DNA of 64,000 bases from an uncultured Lachnospiraceae bacterium (GTDB lineage Bacteria > Bacillota > Clostridia > Lachnospirales > Lachnospiraceae), in the NCBI GenBank assembly GCA_910587955.1, contig CAJUNN010000001.1:1-64000 (forward strand), given 5' to 3'. Each line of letters starts with the position of its first letter. Positions within the stretch are counted from its first letter, which is position 1. Below, one piece after another: positions 1 through 8,818 of this stretch. A model generated the notes under the pieces. That model saw nothing but the letters and a program-made list of their open reading frames with translations. It had not been told where the DNA came from and searched no databases. Both the position numbers and the translations under genes were made by a program.

Positions 1-8
1 CCCGAAGT

Positions 9-45
9 GGGTTTCATAACCCCATCGGTGCCTTTCGCAGAAAGG
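9..45 (+). promoter_or_regulatory. Two small hairpins in the leader before the first gene
   Basis: Two inverted repeats lie directly upstream of the first gene. The first pairs 9-13 with 18-22 around a 4-base loop. The second pairs CCTTTC (31-36) with GAAAGG (40-45) around a 3-base loop. The right arm of the second contains part of the AAAGGTGG ribosome site used by the ATG at 58, so folding could mask translation. The window edge cuts off the rest of the leader, so whether this is a regulatory RNA or chance cannot be decided. Confidence 0.3.
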
Positions 46-57
46 TGGATTATAAGA

Positions 58-1428
58 ATGAAACATATCATTTTAATTGATTTATATTTAGCTGTTTCCT
101 ATCAGGTTATGGAAAAAACAGACGTAGTTATTGAAGTATTATTGTGTAATATGGAAGATGGAAAGAGATTGTGTGAAAAATATCCGGATAGGATTAAGCG
201 TATGCTTTCTGTGAAAGAATTGGAGGAACAGGAATCTGTATTAGAACTGGATTGTAATGCAATAGAAGAGGCACGGGGTGTACAACAGAAAATAGAGACA
301 CAGTTGAGAAGATATCTGACAGATATGAATTTAGTAAAGCTTAGATATTACAGGGGGCTTTCCTTTTGGCTGGGGGTTTTTCGTTCATGTGAAATAGATG
401 GGGTTATCAACATTGGAGCCAACCATGGACAATTATATGATGGTCTTCCTGTATATTATGCGGCGTTAAAAAAGATTCCATCGTATAGTTTCCAGCCATT
501 TGGTTATAAACAAAATTTTATATATGATGAGACAAATCAATGTTTTGTACAAAGTACTGGGAAGAACTGCTTAAATAGCATTCCTGAGTTATTAAAATCT
601 GCAGGTGGAAAGTATGATGTATATCATCTTCAATGGGATGAAGGATATACAAATAGAGGTTTAATTTCATTTGTATATAAAAAATTTGGGATGCACACAT
701 TGGATCTGCTGAGAGCAATTTTTCTGGATCATTCTTTTTCTAAAAGGAGAGAGTTGACAGCAACCTCTTTTACCTCCAGCTATACAGAAAGAAGAAAGTC
801 CTATCGGTATGTAAAAAAACTTGAGCGGTATTTAAAGAATTTGGAGGAAGATCCAAATTTTTCAGAAAAATATCTTTATTTACCATTGCAGTGTGTACCT
901 GAAGGAAGAAATTTGAATTTAATGGTGGATTCGCAGATTGTGCTTGCGAAGATGGCAGCAGAGGTTTTGCCTGACGGATGGAAAGTCTATGTCAAAGAAC
1001 ATCCTCATCAATATATAGTTGATAATAGAGCAAAGTATTATTATTTGAATTTTATTGAAAATTTTAAAAGTAAAGATTTCTATGAAAGTATTAAAAAAAT
1101 TCCCAATGTGAGTTTAATAAAGAGAAATGTTAGTTCAGAAGAATTGATGAATCATTCAAAAGGAGTAGTAAGTGGTCTGGGGTCTGTGTTATTCGAAGCA
1201 TTGCTTGCAGATAAACCCATGATAATATGTGATAAATGCCATCCCTTGGCTAAGTACAAGGAAATCTTGCGGGGGTTTGAATATAATGGACTTAAAAATA
1301 GTATAGAAGCAATAAAAAATGGATATCAACCAGACTATTCAGATGTGGTTAAATTTTTAGATAATTATGTGGTAAACGAAAAAAACGGAACGGCGGAAAA
1401 CACAATAAGGCTTATTATGGGGCAGTGA
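58..1428 (+). CDS. KpsS/KpsC-like capsular polysaccharide glycosyltransferase
   Basis: The protein has 456 residues and resembles the Capsule_synth family (KpsS/KpsC, LipB-like), cytoplasmic transferases that often add acidic sugars. The family hallmarks are in the C-terminal half: VKEHPHQ near residue 312 and GLGSVLFEALLADKP near 373, the usual nucleotide-sugar-binding segment. The start at ATG 58 is chosen over GTG 7 because AAAGGTGG lies about 10 bases before it. The gene is AT-rich like the one after it. Its place at the head of a nonulosonic-acid block makes a nonulosonate transferase plausible, but that is inference. The family call is fairly sure; the substrate is unknown. Confidence 0.75.
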   Translation: MKHIILIDLYLAVSYQVMEKTDVVIEVLLCNMEDGKRLCEKYPDRIKRMLSVKELEEQESVLELDCNAIEEARGVQQKIETQLRRYLTDMNLVKLRYYRGLSFWLGVFRSCEIDGVINIGANHGQLYDGLPVYYAALKKIPSYSFQPFGYKQNFIYDETNQCFVQSTGKNCLNSIPELLKSAGGKYDVYHLQWDEGYTNRGLISFVYKKFGMHTLDLLRAIFLDHSFSKRRELTATSFTSSYTERRKSYRYVKKLERYLKNLEEDPNFSEKYLYLPLQCVPEGRNLNLMVDSQIVLAKMAAEVLPDGWKVYVKEHPHQYIVDNRAKYYYLNFIENFKSKDFYESIKKIPNVSLIKRNVSSEELMNHSKGVVSGLGSVLFEALLADKPMIICDKCHPLAKYKEILRGFEYNGLKNSIEAIKNGYQPDYSDVVKFLDNYVVNEKNGTAENTIRLIMGQ

Positions 1429-1462
1429 TGCTTCCTAGTTGTTCTAGTGGAATGGAGAGATT

Positions 1463-3220
1463 ATGTCAATCATAAGTGTTTTGAAAAAGTTTAGTTTAAT
1501 ATTATCACGCCACCAGAAAGTCAGGATTGCAGAACTGATTGTTTTGATGATTATTGGAGGATTTGTAGAAATGCTTTCTGTTGCATTGATCGTTCCGTTT
1601 ACAGAAGCAGTAATGAATCCAGATAGTATTAGCAGTAATTCATATGTAATTATGATTTGTCAGATATTTCATTTGGATAGTCATCGTATGTTTTTGGTGT
1701 TTCTGGCCATATTGATGGCGCTTGTCTATATTATTAAGAATGTATTTCTATTGTTTCAAATGAATATCCAGCAAAGATTTGTATATCACAATAGGTTCCG
1801 TATGCAGCAAAAGCTTTTGAAGAGTTATTTATCAAGACCCTATGAGTATTATTTAAATATAAATTCAGGAGAAGTATTAAGGATTGTGGGAAGTGATACA
1901 CGGGAGGCATTTACATTGTTGGCATCCCTGTTAATGCTGTTTGCTGAACTAGTGGTTTCCATAACGTTGATAGGAACAGTGTTTGTAATAGCTCCAGGTG
2001 TTACGCTAGGTATGGCCGTGTTATTACTTTTTATGATGTTTGTACTTATGAAAATAATCAGGCCGATTCTGAGCAAGGCTGGGATTTCTAATCAGATTGC
2101 CTACAGCAGTATGAATCAATGGCTTTTGCAATCAATACAAGGTATTAAAGAATTAAAGATTCTTAGAAAAGAGCATTTTTTTGAACACAATTTTGAAAAA
2201 AATGGACATATCTATGTTAAAACGTCTTATAAAAGGGATACATTAGGATTGGTACCTAGGTTTGCAATAGAGGCAGCGGCTATGAGTTCTTTCTTTTTGG
2301 TGATAGCTTTTATGATATATAGGAGTGTTCAGTTGGATACTCTTGTGCCGGTTCTCTCAAGTGTTGCAGTCGCATCTGTCCGTTTACTTCCCTCTGTAAA
2401 TCGGATTTCCCAGAGCATGGCAGATATTTCTTTTCGGGAACCTATGCTCGACAAAGTAATTGAAAGCTTGCAGGATGTTTCTGCCTGCGAGAAGGAGGAG
2501 GAACTGAAAAAAGCCGAGGAACCAATTATATGCGAGGTATCCAAGCTTTCTTTGTCGCATACTACATACCACTATCCGAAAAGCCAAGTGAATGTATTGG
2601 ATGATGCGAGTATGGTGATTCAAAAGGGTCAATCTGTAGGAATTGTCGGTACATCAGGAGCAGGAAAGACTACTCTTGTGGACATTCTTTTAGGCTTGCT
2701 TCAGCCGCAGGAGGGAAGAGTACTTGTAAATGACGTTGATATTAAAGAGGATATGTCCGGCTGGCTATCGAGGATCGGATATATTCCACAGACGATATTT
2801 ATCTTAGATGGGGATATTAGAGCGAATGTAGCTTTTGGAATAGAACCAGATCGCATTGATGATGAGGCGGTTTGGAGAGCTTTGAAGGAAGCGGCATTAG
2901 ATGAATTTGTACATTCCTTGCCTGAAGGATTATCAACGCAATTAGGAGAAAGAGGGGTTCGTCTTTCAGGAGGACAGAGGCAGCGGATTGGCATTGCACG
3001 AGCTTTGTATCATAATCCAGAGATTCTGTTCTTCGATGAGGCTACATCAGCATTAGATAATGAAACGGAAACTGCGATCATAAATTCAATTAATCAGCTT
3101 CAGGGATTTAAAACCCTAATCATAATCGCCCATCGTTTATCAACTATAGCAGGCTGTGATGTTGTGTATCGTGTGGAAGATGGGAAAGTAAGAAAAGAGA
3201 GAGGCGGAGGGCTTATATAA
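1463..3220 (+). CDS. ABC transporter, fused permease and ATPase (PglK/MsbA-type flippase)
   Basis: This 585-residue half-transporter has about six membrane helices in residues 1-330 and an ATPase domain after about 350. Walker A GTSGAGKTT is at 396-404, the signature LSGGQRQR at about 501 and Walker B ILFFDEATSALD at about 521, followed by the AHRLST switch histidine. It should act as a homodimer in the membrane. Exporters of this architecture include PglK, which flips lipid-linked oligosaccharides, and its place in a glycan operon supports that role. A separate Wzx flippase at 36514 suggests that two lipid-linked glycans are translocated. The stop overlaps the next ATG by one base, implying coupled translation. 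Confidence 0.88.
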   Translation: MSIISVLKKFSLILSRHQKVRIAELIVLMIIGGFVEMLSVALIVPFTEAVMNPDSISSNSYVIMICQIFHLDSHRMFLVFLAILMALVYIIKNVFLLFQMNIQQRFVYHNRFRMQQKLLKSYLSRPYEYYLNINSGEVLRIVGSDTREAFTLLASLLMLFAELVVSITLIGTVFVIAPGVTLGMAVLLLFMMFVLMKIIRPILSKAGISNQIAYSSMNQWLLQSIQGIKELKILRKEHFFEHNFEKNGHIYVKTSYKRDTLGLVPRFAIEAAAMSSFFLVIAFMIYRSVQLDTLVPVLSSVAVASVRLLPSVNRISQSMADISFREPMLDKVIESLQDVSACEKEEELKKAEEPIICEVSKLSLSHTTYHYPKSQVNVLDDASMVIQKGQSVGIVGTSGAGKTTLVDILLGLLQPQEGRVLVNDVDIKEDMSGWLSRIGYIPQTIFILDGDIRANVAFGIEPDRIDDEAVWRALKEAALDEFVHSLPEGLSTQLGERGVRLSGGQRQRIGIARALYHNPEILFFDEATSALDNETETAIINSINQLQGFKTLIIIAHRLSTIAGCDVVYRVEDGKVRKERGGGLI

Positions 3221-4437
3221 TGAAGAGTGATTTTAAGATAATGAGTAAATTAGCAGTACATGGTGGGCCGCCAGTTCGCCAGGAAAAAATATATTATGGC
3301 AGGCAGTGGGTGGATGACAATGATGTAAAAGCGGTTAGTGAAGTTTTGGGCAGCACTCTGATTACTTGTGGTCCTAAGGTAGAAGAATTGGAGAAGGCTC
3401 TTGCAGAGCTTGTGAAGGCTAAGTATGCAGTGGCAGTTTCCAATGGGACAGCAGCACTTCATTGTGCCTGTATGGCGGCAGGTATCGGTCCGGGGGATGA
3501 GGTGATTACCACACCACTAACATTTGCAGCTTCGGCAAATTGTATTCTGTACTGTGGAGCAAGGCCGGTGTTTGCAGATGTGGATCCGGAGACTTATAAT
3601 ATTGACCCTAAAAGTATAGAAGCGCATATTACAGAGAAAACGAAGGCAGTTGTAGTCGTAGATTTTACGGGACAGGCAGTAAAAATAAGAGAGATTCGGG
3701 AGCTTTGCGACAAGCATAAGCTCTTTTTGATTGAAGACGCTGCTCATGCAATTGGAACAACATATGATGGAAAGCCTGTGGGAAGCCTGGCAGATTTGAC
3801 TTGTTTTTCCTTTCATCCGGTAAAGACGGTGACGGCAGGCGAAGGCGGAGCTATCACTACAAACAATGAAGAATACTATAAGAAGTTGGTGTTGGTTCAT
3901 ACACATGGAATTACCCATGAAGAGGAGCAAATGGAGGAACTACCCCATGAAGGACCGTGGTATTATGAACAGATTTTCCTGGGATACAATTATCGGATGA
4001 CGGATTTTCAAGCAGCTTTGCTTTTAAGCCAGTTAAAGAAGCTGAAGTATTTTAAGAAAAGACGCCAGGAAATTGTGAAGCAGTACAATGATGCTTTTAA
4101 AGAAGTGCCAGAAATCTTGGTGCAAAAAGAAATCCCGGAGTCAGATACCTGCAGGCATTTATATATTATAAAATTGGATTTAGAAAAGCTGGCATGTACA
4201 AGGCGCCAGTTTTTTGATGCCATGAGTGCAGAAGGGATTCAGTGCCAGGTACACTATGTACCGGTATATTGGTTTCCTTATTACCAGAAATTGGGATTTG
4301 AGAGAGGTCTGTGCCCAAATGCAGAGGAAATCTACAAAGGGATTATGAGTATTCCCCTGTATCCCAGGATGACAGATAAGGATGTTGAGGATGTGATTTT
4401 TGCAGTGAAAAAGATTCTTCTATATTATCATAAATAG
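3220..4437 (+). CDS. pseC: PseC-like UDP-4-keto-6-deoxy-HexNAc aminotransferase
   Basis: This 405-residue PLP enzyme belongs to the DegT/DnrJ/EryC1/StrS family. The Schiff-base lysine is K202 in FHPVKT, followed by AGEGGA, and the family motif SNGTAALH is near residue 75. PseC transfers an amino group from glutamate to C4 of UDP-2-acetamido-2,6-dideoxy-L-arabino-hexos-4-ulose, the second step of pseudaminic acid synthesis. PseG, PseI and PseF homologues lie within 8 kb, which supports PseC over other sugar aminotransferases. ATG 3220 is preferred to 3241 because GGCGGAGGG precedes it. No PseB dehydratase accompanies it; see the CapE gene at 18732. Confidence 0.88.
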   Translation: MKSDFKIMSKLAVHGGPPVRQEKIYYGRQWVDDNDVKAVSEVLGSTLITCGPKVEELEKALAELVKAKYAVAVSNGTAALHCACMAAGIGPGDEVITTPLTFAASANCILYCGARPVFADVDPETYNIDPKSIEAHITEKTKAVVVVDFTGQAVKIREIRELCDKHKLFLIEDAAHAIGTTYDGKPVGSLADLTCFSFHPVKTVTAGEGGAITTNNEEYYKKLVLVHTHGITHEEEQMEELPHEGPWYYEQIFLGYNYRMTDFQAALLLSQLKKLKYFKKRRQEIVKQYNDAFKEVPEILVQKEIPESDTCRHLYIIKLDLEKLACTRRQFFDAMSAEGIQCQVHYVPVYWFPYYQKLGFERGLCPNAEEIYKGIMSIPLYPRMTDKDVEDVIFAVKKILLYYHK

Positions 4438-4456
4438 GGAAAAGAGGAGAAGTGTG

Positions 4457-5350
4457 ATGGAGCTTTGCCTGGGAACTGTACAGTTTGGCATGGATTATGG
4501 AATTATCGGGCAGAAAAAGCCGTCCTTGGAGGATGCAGTGCATTGCCTGGATTATGCGGTACAAAACGGAATCTCTGCCATTGACACGGCGGAGGCCTAT
4601 GGGAATGCGGAAGAAGTGGTGGGGGCATTTCTGAAAAAAGGAACTGTTCCTAGGAACCAGTTATTTTTAAGCACAAAGCTTTTGCCCAACTGCTTGGATG
4701 ATAAGGAGCCGGATGTTTATGCTTCTGTGATCCGGAAGAAGCTGGAGGGCTCTTTAAGGACGCTGCACACAGATTATGTGGATGCTTTTCTGCTTCACAG
4801 CTCCCGCTATGCCTTTCAGCCGGAAATTCTGGATGCCCTTTACACGGTAAAGAAGGAGGGGCTGGCGAAGAAGGTGGGAGTTTCGGTGTATGAGCCGGAG
4901 GAAGCCTTTGCCTGTTTTGAGAATAAGAAAATGGAATTTATCCAGGCGCCCTACAGCGTGTTTGATCACCGGATGAAAGAGAGGGGCGTTTTGGACAGGG
5001 AAAAGAATACAAATGTCCAGATCCATACAAGGAGCGCCTTTATCCAGGGCTTGGTAACGCTTAAGGAAGAAGAGGTGCCTCCGTTTCTCTCGAAAGCGAA
5101 GCCGATTATCCGAAGGATGGATGAGATCTGCCAAGAGACAGGCTTTGGCCGGGCAGCTCTTGCCATGGCCTATGTGAAACGTGAGGAGAGGGTATCGCAT
5201 CTGGTATTCGGGGTAGATTCCCTGGAACAGCTAAAAGAGGATATCTGGTTGTTTGAGGGGCATGTGCCGGAGGAGATCCTTAGAGATTTAGAGCAGGAAT
5301 TTTGCGGCCTGGATGCAGGAATTGTGATGCCAAGCCTGTGGAAAAAATAA
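4457..5350 (+). CDS. Aldo/keto reductase, nonulosonate-cluster type
   Basis: The 297-residue protein is a TIM-barrel aldo/keto reductase with the catalytic tetrad visible: D43 and Y48 in DTAEAYG, K74 in STKL and H114 in FLLHS. It should be a cytoplasmic NAD(P)H oxidoreductase. The ATG at 4457 follows AAAGAGGAGA at good spacing; a GTG one codon earlier is less likely. Such an enzyme is not part of the textbook six-enzyme pseudaminic pathway. Its place between pseC and pseF suggests it modifies the sugar or a precursor of its side chain. The enzyme class is sure and the substrate unknown. Confidence 0.85.
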   Translation: MELCLGTVQFGMDYGIIGQKKPSLEDAVHCLDYAVQNGISAIDTAEAYGNAEEVVGAFLKKGTVPRNQLFLSTKLLPNCLDDKEPDVYASVIRKKLEGSLRTLHTDYVDAFLLHSSRYAFQPEILDALYTVKKEGLAKKVGVSVYEPEEAFACFENKKMEFIQAPYSVFDHRMKERGVLDREKNTNVQIHTRSAFIQGLVTLKEEEVPPFLSKAKPIIRRMDEICQETGFGRAALAMAYVKREERVSHLVFGVDSLEQLKEDIWLFEGHVPEEILRDLEQEFCGLDAGIVMPSLWKK

Positions 5351-5370
5351 ACGGACAGGAAAAAGAAAAG

Positions 5371-6147
5371 ATGAAATATTTGGTTTTGATTCAGGCAAGA
5401 TGCGGTTCCAGCAGACTTCCCAATAAAGTGTTGAAGGATATATGCGGCAAACCAGATCTGCAATGGGTAATTGAACGCGTGGGACGCAGCCGGCGGATAG
5501 ATGAGGTAATGGTCATTACTTCCATTGAGAGAAATAATCTTCCCTTGATCCGTCTCTGCACGGAGCTGGGTATACGGGTTTTTGTGGGTTCCGAGGAGGA
5601 CGTGCTGGACAGGTATTATCAGGCGGCCAAATTGATAAAGCCTGAATATATTGTACGAATAACGGCAGATTGTCCTTTGTTTGACTGGCGCTATCTTGAT
5701 ATGGCGGTTGATGAGATGGAGAATGACACGGACTACATGGCGGAGCTGACAGAAAGTTTTCCGGACGGTTTGGATCTTGAGATTATGAAATTTGAAGCGT
5801 TAAGACAAGCGTGGGAGGAAGCAGGGTTAAAATCGGAAAGGGAACATGTAACACTTTATATTCGGAATCATCCGGAATTGTTTAAGCTGCAGAACTTAGA
5901 ATGTCCTGTTTCCGGAATTGGAGAGAAACGATGGACTTTGGATGAGGATGAGGATTATACGCTCATTCACAGTATTTATGATCATTTTGTGAAAAAAGGA
6001 AAAGAAGATTTTGTTACAGAAGATATTTTAGATTTTTTAAAACAGAATCCGGACATAGAAAGCGTTAATAAAAAATTTTTCAGGAATGAAGGTCTGGCAA
6101 AATCCCTTGCCAATGATGAGTTGATAGAAAGTGAAAATGCGAGGTAG
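5371..6147 (+). CDS. pseF: PseF/SpsF-family CMP-nonulosonate cytidylyltransferase
   Basis: The 258-residue cytidylyltransferase opens with the nucleotide-binding loop QARCGSSRLPNKVL (residues 8-21) and has ITADCPLFDW in the middle, as in SpsF/PseF proteins. The expected reaction is CTP plus nonulosonic acid to CMP-nonulosonic acid, the activated donor. An ATG at 5371 is chosen because the earlier in-frame stretch runs back into the preceding gene. PseI and PseG homologues downstream support PseF over spore-coat SpsF. The weak spacing signal suggests coupling to the upstream gene. Confidence 0.82.
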   Translation: MKYLVLIQARCGSSRLPNKVLKDICGKPDLQWVIERVGRSRRIDEVMVITSIERNNLPLIRLCTELGIRVFVGSEEDVLDRYYQAAKLIKPEYIVRITADCPLFDWRYLDMAVDEMENDTDYMAELTESFPDGLDLEIMKFEALRQAWEEAGLKSEREHVTLYIRNHPELFKLQNLECPVSGIGEKRWTLDEDEDYTLIHSIYDHFVKKGKEDFVTEDILDFLKQNPDIESVNKKFFRNEGLAKSLANDELIESENAR

Positions 6148-6153
6148 AAGAAG

Positions 6154-7467
6154 ATGGGAAAAGGGCAGGAGCTTTATAAAAGGGCAAAAGAAATTATCCC
6201 AGGCGGGACACAGTTATTAAGTAAAAGACCGGAAATGTGGCTTCCGGAACAGTGGCCGTCCTATTATAGCAGAGCCAAAGGCTGTGAAGTGTGGGATTTA
6301 GATGGGAACCATTACTATGATATGAGTATCATGGGGGTGGGAGCTAATGTTTTAGGGTATGCTTTTGACGAAGTGGATCAAGTGGCAAAGAAGGCTATTG
6401 ACAGAGGTAGTATGTGTACTTTAAACGCACCAGAAGAAGTGGAACTGGCAGAAGCATTGCTGGATCTTCATCCTTGGGCGGATATGGTCCGATATGCGAA
6501 GGCGGGCGGGGAAGCGATGGCGATGGCGGCCCGCATTGCTAGGGCATATACGGGAAAGGACATTGTTTTAGTATGCGGATATCACGGATGGCATGATTGG
6601 TATCTGTCAGCGAATCTTACCAAAGGGGATCCTCTGGCAGATGTTCATCTCAAGGGCTTGGCTCCTGCAGGCGTGCCCAAAGGGCTGGCGGGTACGAATC
6701 TTATTTTCCATTACAATCAGGAAGAGGAATTCGAGGCTCTTGTAAAAGAAAACAGAGGAAAGATTGCGGCAGTTATTATGGAACCGATCCGGAATGACTA
6801 CCCCAATCCCGGTTATTTGGAAAAGATCCGTGAAATTACAGAGGCGGAAGGGATTGTTCTAATCTTTGATGAAATCACAGCCGGATTCCGTCTGTGTCCC
6901 GGAGGAAGCCATTTAAAATTGGGGGTAAATCCGGATATAGCCGTATTTGCAAAGGCGATGACAAACGGATATCCGGTATCAGCCATCGTTGGGAAAAGGG
7001 ATGTAATGGAAGCGGCGCAGGAAACGTTTATCAGCAGCACATTCTGGACGGAGCGGATTGCGCTTGCCGCAGCGCTGGAATCTATCCGCTGTTATCAGAA
7101 ATATAAAGTAGATGAGGTTCAGAGCAGGGTGGGTGGACGCGTAAAAGAAGGATGGTTAAGAGCCGCAGAAAGGCAAGGAATAAAGATACATGTTTCGGGT
7201 ATTTTGCCGTTAATTCATTTTGAATTTCTGTATGAGAATCCTTTGATTTATAAGACATTTTTTACACAGCAGATGCTGAAAAAGGGCTATCTTGCAGCGA
7301 CTGGTTTATATGTATCTTTGGCACACACGGAAAGTATCATAGAGGAATATCTTGCAGCCTGTGAGAATGTGTTTGAGGAGATTGGAAAGATTTGTTTGGA
7401 AGGGAAAGAGATAATGGAATATCTGGACGGTCCGGTCTGCCATGCGGGCTTTGAGAGGCTGAATTGA
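6154..7467 (+). CDS. Class-III aminotransferase, glutamate-1-semialdehyde aminomutase-like
   Basis: This 437-residue enzyme has the class-III PLP fold. Visible are PGGTQLLSKRP near the start, the aromatic GYHGWHDWY motif, FDEITAGFR, and the Schiff-base lysine K267 in FAKAMTNGYP. It is close in layout to glutamate-1-semialdehyde 2,1-aminomutase, but no haem genes are nearby. In this operon it more likely aminates a nonulosonate precursor or a side-chain donor. It is a second aminotransferase beside PseC, so the final sugar may not be plain pseudaminic acid. The fold is certain; the substrate is inference. Confidence 0.85.
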   Translation: MGKGQELYKRAKEIIPGGTQLLSKRPEMWLPEQWPSYYSRAKGCEVWDLDGNHYYDMSIMGVGANVLGYAFDEVDQVAKKAIDRGSMCTLNAPEEVELAEALLDLHPWADMVRYAKAGGEAMAMAARIARAYTGKDIVLVCGYHGWHDWYLSANLTKGDPLADVHLKGLAPAGVPKGLAGTNLIFHYNQEEEFEALVKENRGKIAAVIMEPIRNDYPNPGYLEKIREITEAEGIVLIFDEITAGFRLCPGGSHLKLGVNPDIAVFAKAMTNGYPVSAIVGKRDVMEAAQETFISSTFWTERIALAAALESIRCYQKYKVDEVQSRVGGRVKEGWLRAAERQGIKIHVSGILPLIHFEFLYENPLIYKTFFTQQMLKKGYLAATGLYVSLAHTESIIEEYLAACENVFEEIGKICLEGKEIMEYLDGPVCHAGFERLN

Positions 7468-7469
7468 AA

Positions 7470-7991
7470 ATGAAAGCGAAAAGTAAACCTCTTGAAACAG
7501 AGCGGCTGATGTTGCGTGAAATCAGAGAATCGGATGCGATGCTTCTTGTGCAATGGAGGTCCGTTCCTGAAATTTATCAATATTTTCTTTCCCCAAAGCC
7601 GATTACGTTGGAACAACATTTAGAATGGTATTTTAATTGTTACAGAGAGGACAGGAATCGGATTGATTTTATGGCAGTTGAGAAGGTGTCAGGGCAAGAA
7701 AAGGGAGTATTCCATATCAAAAGAAGCCTGGACAATGTGCAGTGCAGTGAAATAGGTTATCTGCTGGATAAAAGTGCACAAGGGAAAGGTTATGCGCAGG
7801 AGGGAATAAAAAGATTAATGGTTTTTGTAAAAAGTAATTGGAAATGTAAGGAATGTGCATTTTATATTCATGAAAAAAATAGAGCCTCCCGGATTCTGGC
7901 AGAACGATTAGGATACATTAAATCAGGAAGAAAAGGAAGCTTTATATTATATGGGATAGATCTGGAAAATATTCTAGGCGGGGGGGTATAA
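7470..7991 (+). CDS. pseH: GNAT N-acetyltransferase, PseH-like
   Basis: The 173-residue protein has the RimJ/RimL-type GNAT layout: LETERLMLREIRESDA at the start, GYLLDKSAQGKGYAQEG as the acetyl-CoA loop near residue 100, and a C-terminal NRASRILAERLGY helix. In pseudaminic synthesis PseH acetylates the C4 amine made by PseC, and the flanking genes fit. TTG 7464 is an alternative start. The last codons contain a run of seven G (7980-7986); losing one would extend the protein to a stop overlapping the next start. The exact role is probable, not proven. Confidence 0.75.
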   Translation: MKAKSKPLETERLMLREIRESDAMLLVQWRSVPEIYQYFLSPKPITLEQHLEWYFNCYREDRNRIDFMAVEKVSGQEKGVFHIKRSLDNVQCSEIGYLLDKSAQGKGYAQEGIKRLMVFVKSNWKCKECAFYIHEKNRASRILAERLGYIKSGRKGSFILYGIDLENILGGGV

Positions 7992-8025
7992 ACTTCCGTA
8001 GAAGCTATACCGGAAAAGAGGCAGC

Positions 8026-8784
8026 ATGATGAGGAAGATAGTTGCCATCATGCAGCCTACTTATATGCCTTGGATGGGATATTTTTCTATGGTGGCCCAG
8101 GTAGATGCGTTTGTATTTCTTGATAGTGTTCAATTAGTAGGGAGAAGTTGGCAGGTACGCAATAAGATTAAATTTGGTGATCAGGAGAAGATGCTGACAA
8201 TACCTGTTAATAAGTCGTCAGGACGGGATGAGCGTATGATATATAACACGCCTTATCAAGATGAAGCGTGGAAAAAAAGCCATTTAGGAACCATTCGGCA
8301 GGCTTATAGAAATAGTCCATTTTATCATGATGTTATGGAATTTCTAGATAATTTGTATTTGGGTTCCTATCACTCGATTGGGGAATTGAATAGAAAACTT
8401 ATTTCGGAAATATGCAGGAAAATAGGGGTGAATACACCTCTGTATGCTTCCAGTGAGCTTTCTGCAAATGGTCATAAGGACGAATTGCTTGTTAATATCT
8501 GCCAGATATTGAATGCAGACAGCTATTTGTCGGCACAAGGTTCTGCCGCATATATAGAAAGAGACAGTATGGGCGGCGAGTTTACCAGGCGGGGAATTGC
8601 ATTGTTTTATTTAAATTATGAACATCCTGTATATCCTCAGCAGGGGAAAGCTTTTATTCCTTATATAGGGATTTATGATTTACTGTTTAATGTTGGTTTT
8701 GAAGAAGCCCTAGCATATATTCGCAAAGGTATTCGGAAGAATTATAGCTGTGAAGAGTACAGGAAAGAGGTTCTCCATATTTAA
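8026..8784 (+). CDS. WbqC-family protein
   Basis: The 252-residue protein matches the WbqC family from its first residues: MQPTYMPWMGYF, then DAFVFLDSVQLV and a W-x-x-RNKI segment near residue 40. WbqC proteins recur in O-antigen and nonulosonate loci; their reaction is not established, though amidotransferase or acyltransferase roles have been suggested. No membrane helix or signal peptide is visible, so it is cytoplasmic. Two start codons are adjacent (8026 and 8029). It sits in the nonulosonate sub-block, so a role in modifying that sugar is the simplest inference. Confidence 0.8.
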   Translation: MMRKIVAIMQPTYMPWMGYFSMVAQVDAFVFLDSVQLVGRSWQVRNKIKFGDQEKMLTIPVNKSSGRDERMIYNTPYQDEAWKKSHLGTIRQAYRNSPFYHDVMEFLDNLYLGSYHSIGELNRKLISEICRKIGVNTPLYASSELSANGHKDELLVNICQILNADSYLSAQGSAAYIERDSMGGEFTRRGIALFYLNYEHPVYPQQGKAFIPYIGIYDLLFNVGFEEALAYIRKGIRKNYSCEEYRKEVLHI

Positions 8785-8818
8785 TTTAGAGAAAAACAGA
8801 TGGGAATAAAAAGAATAG

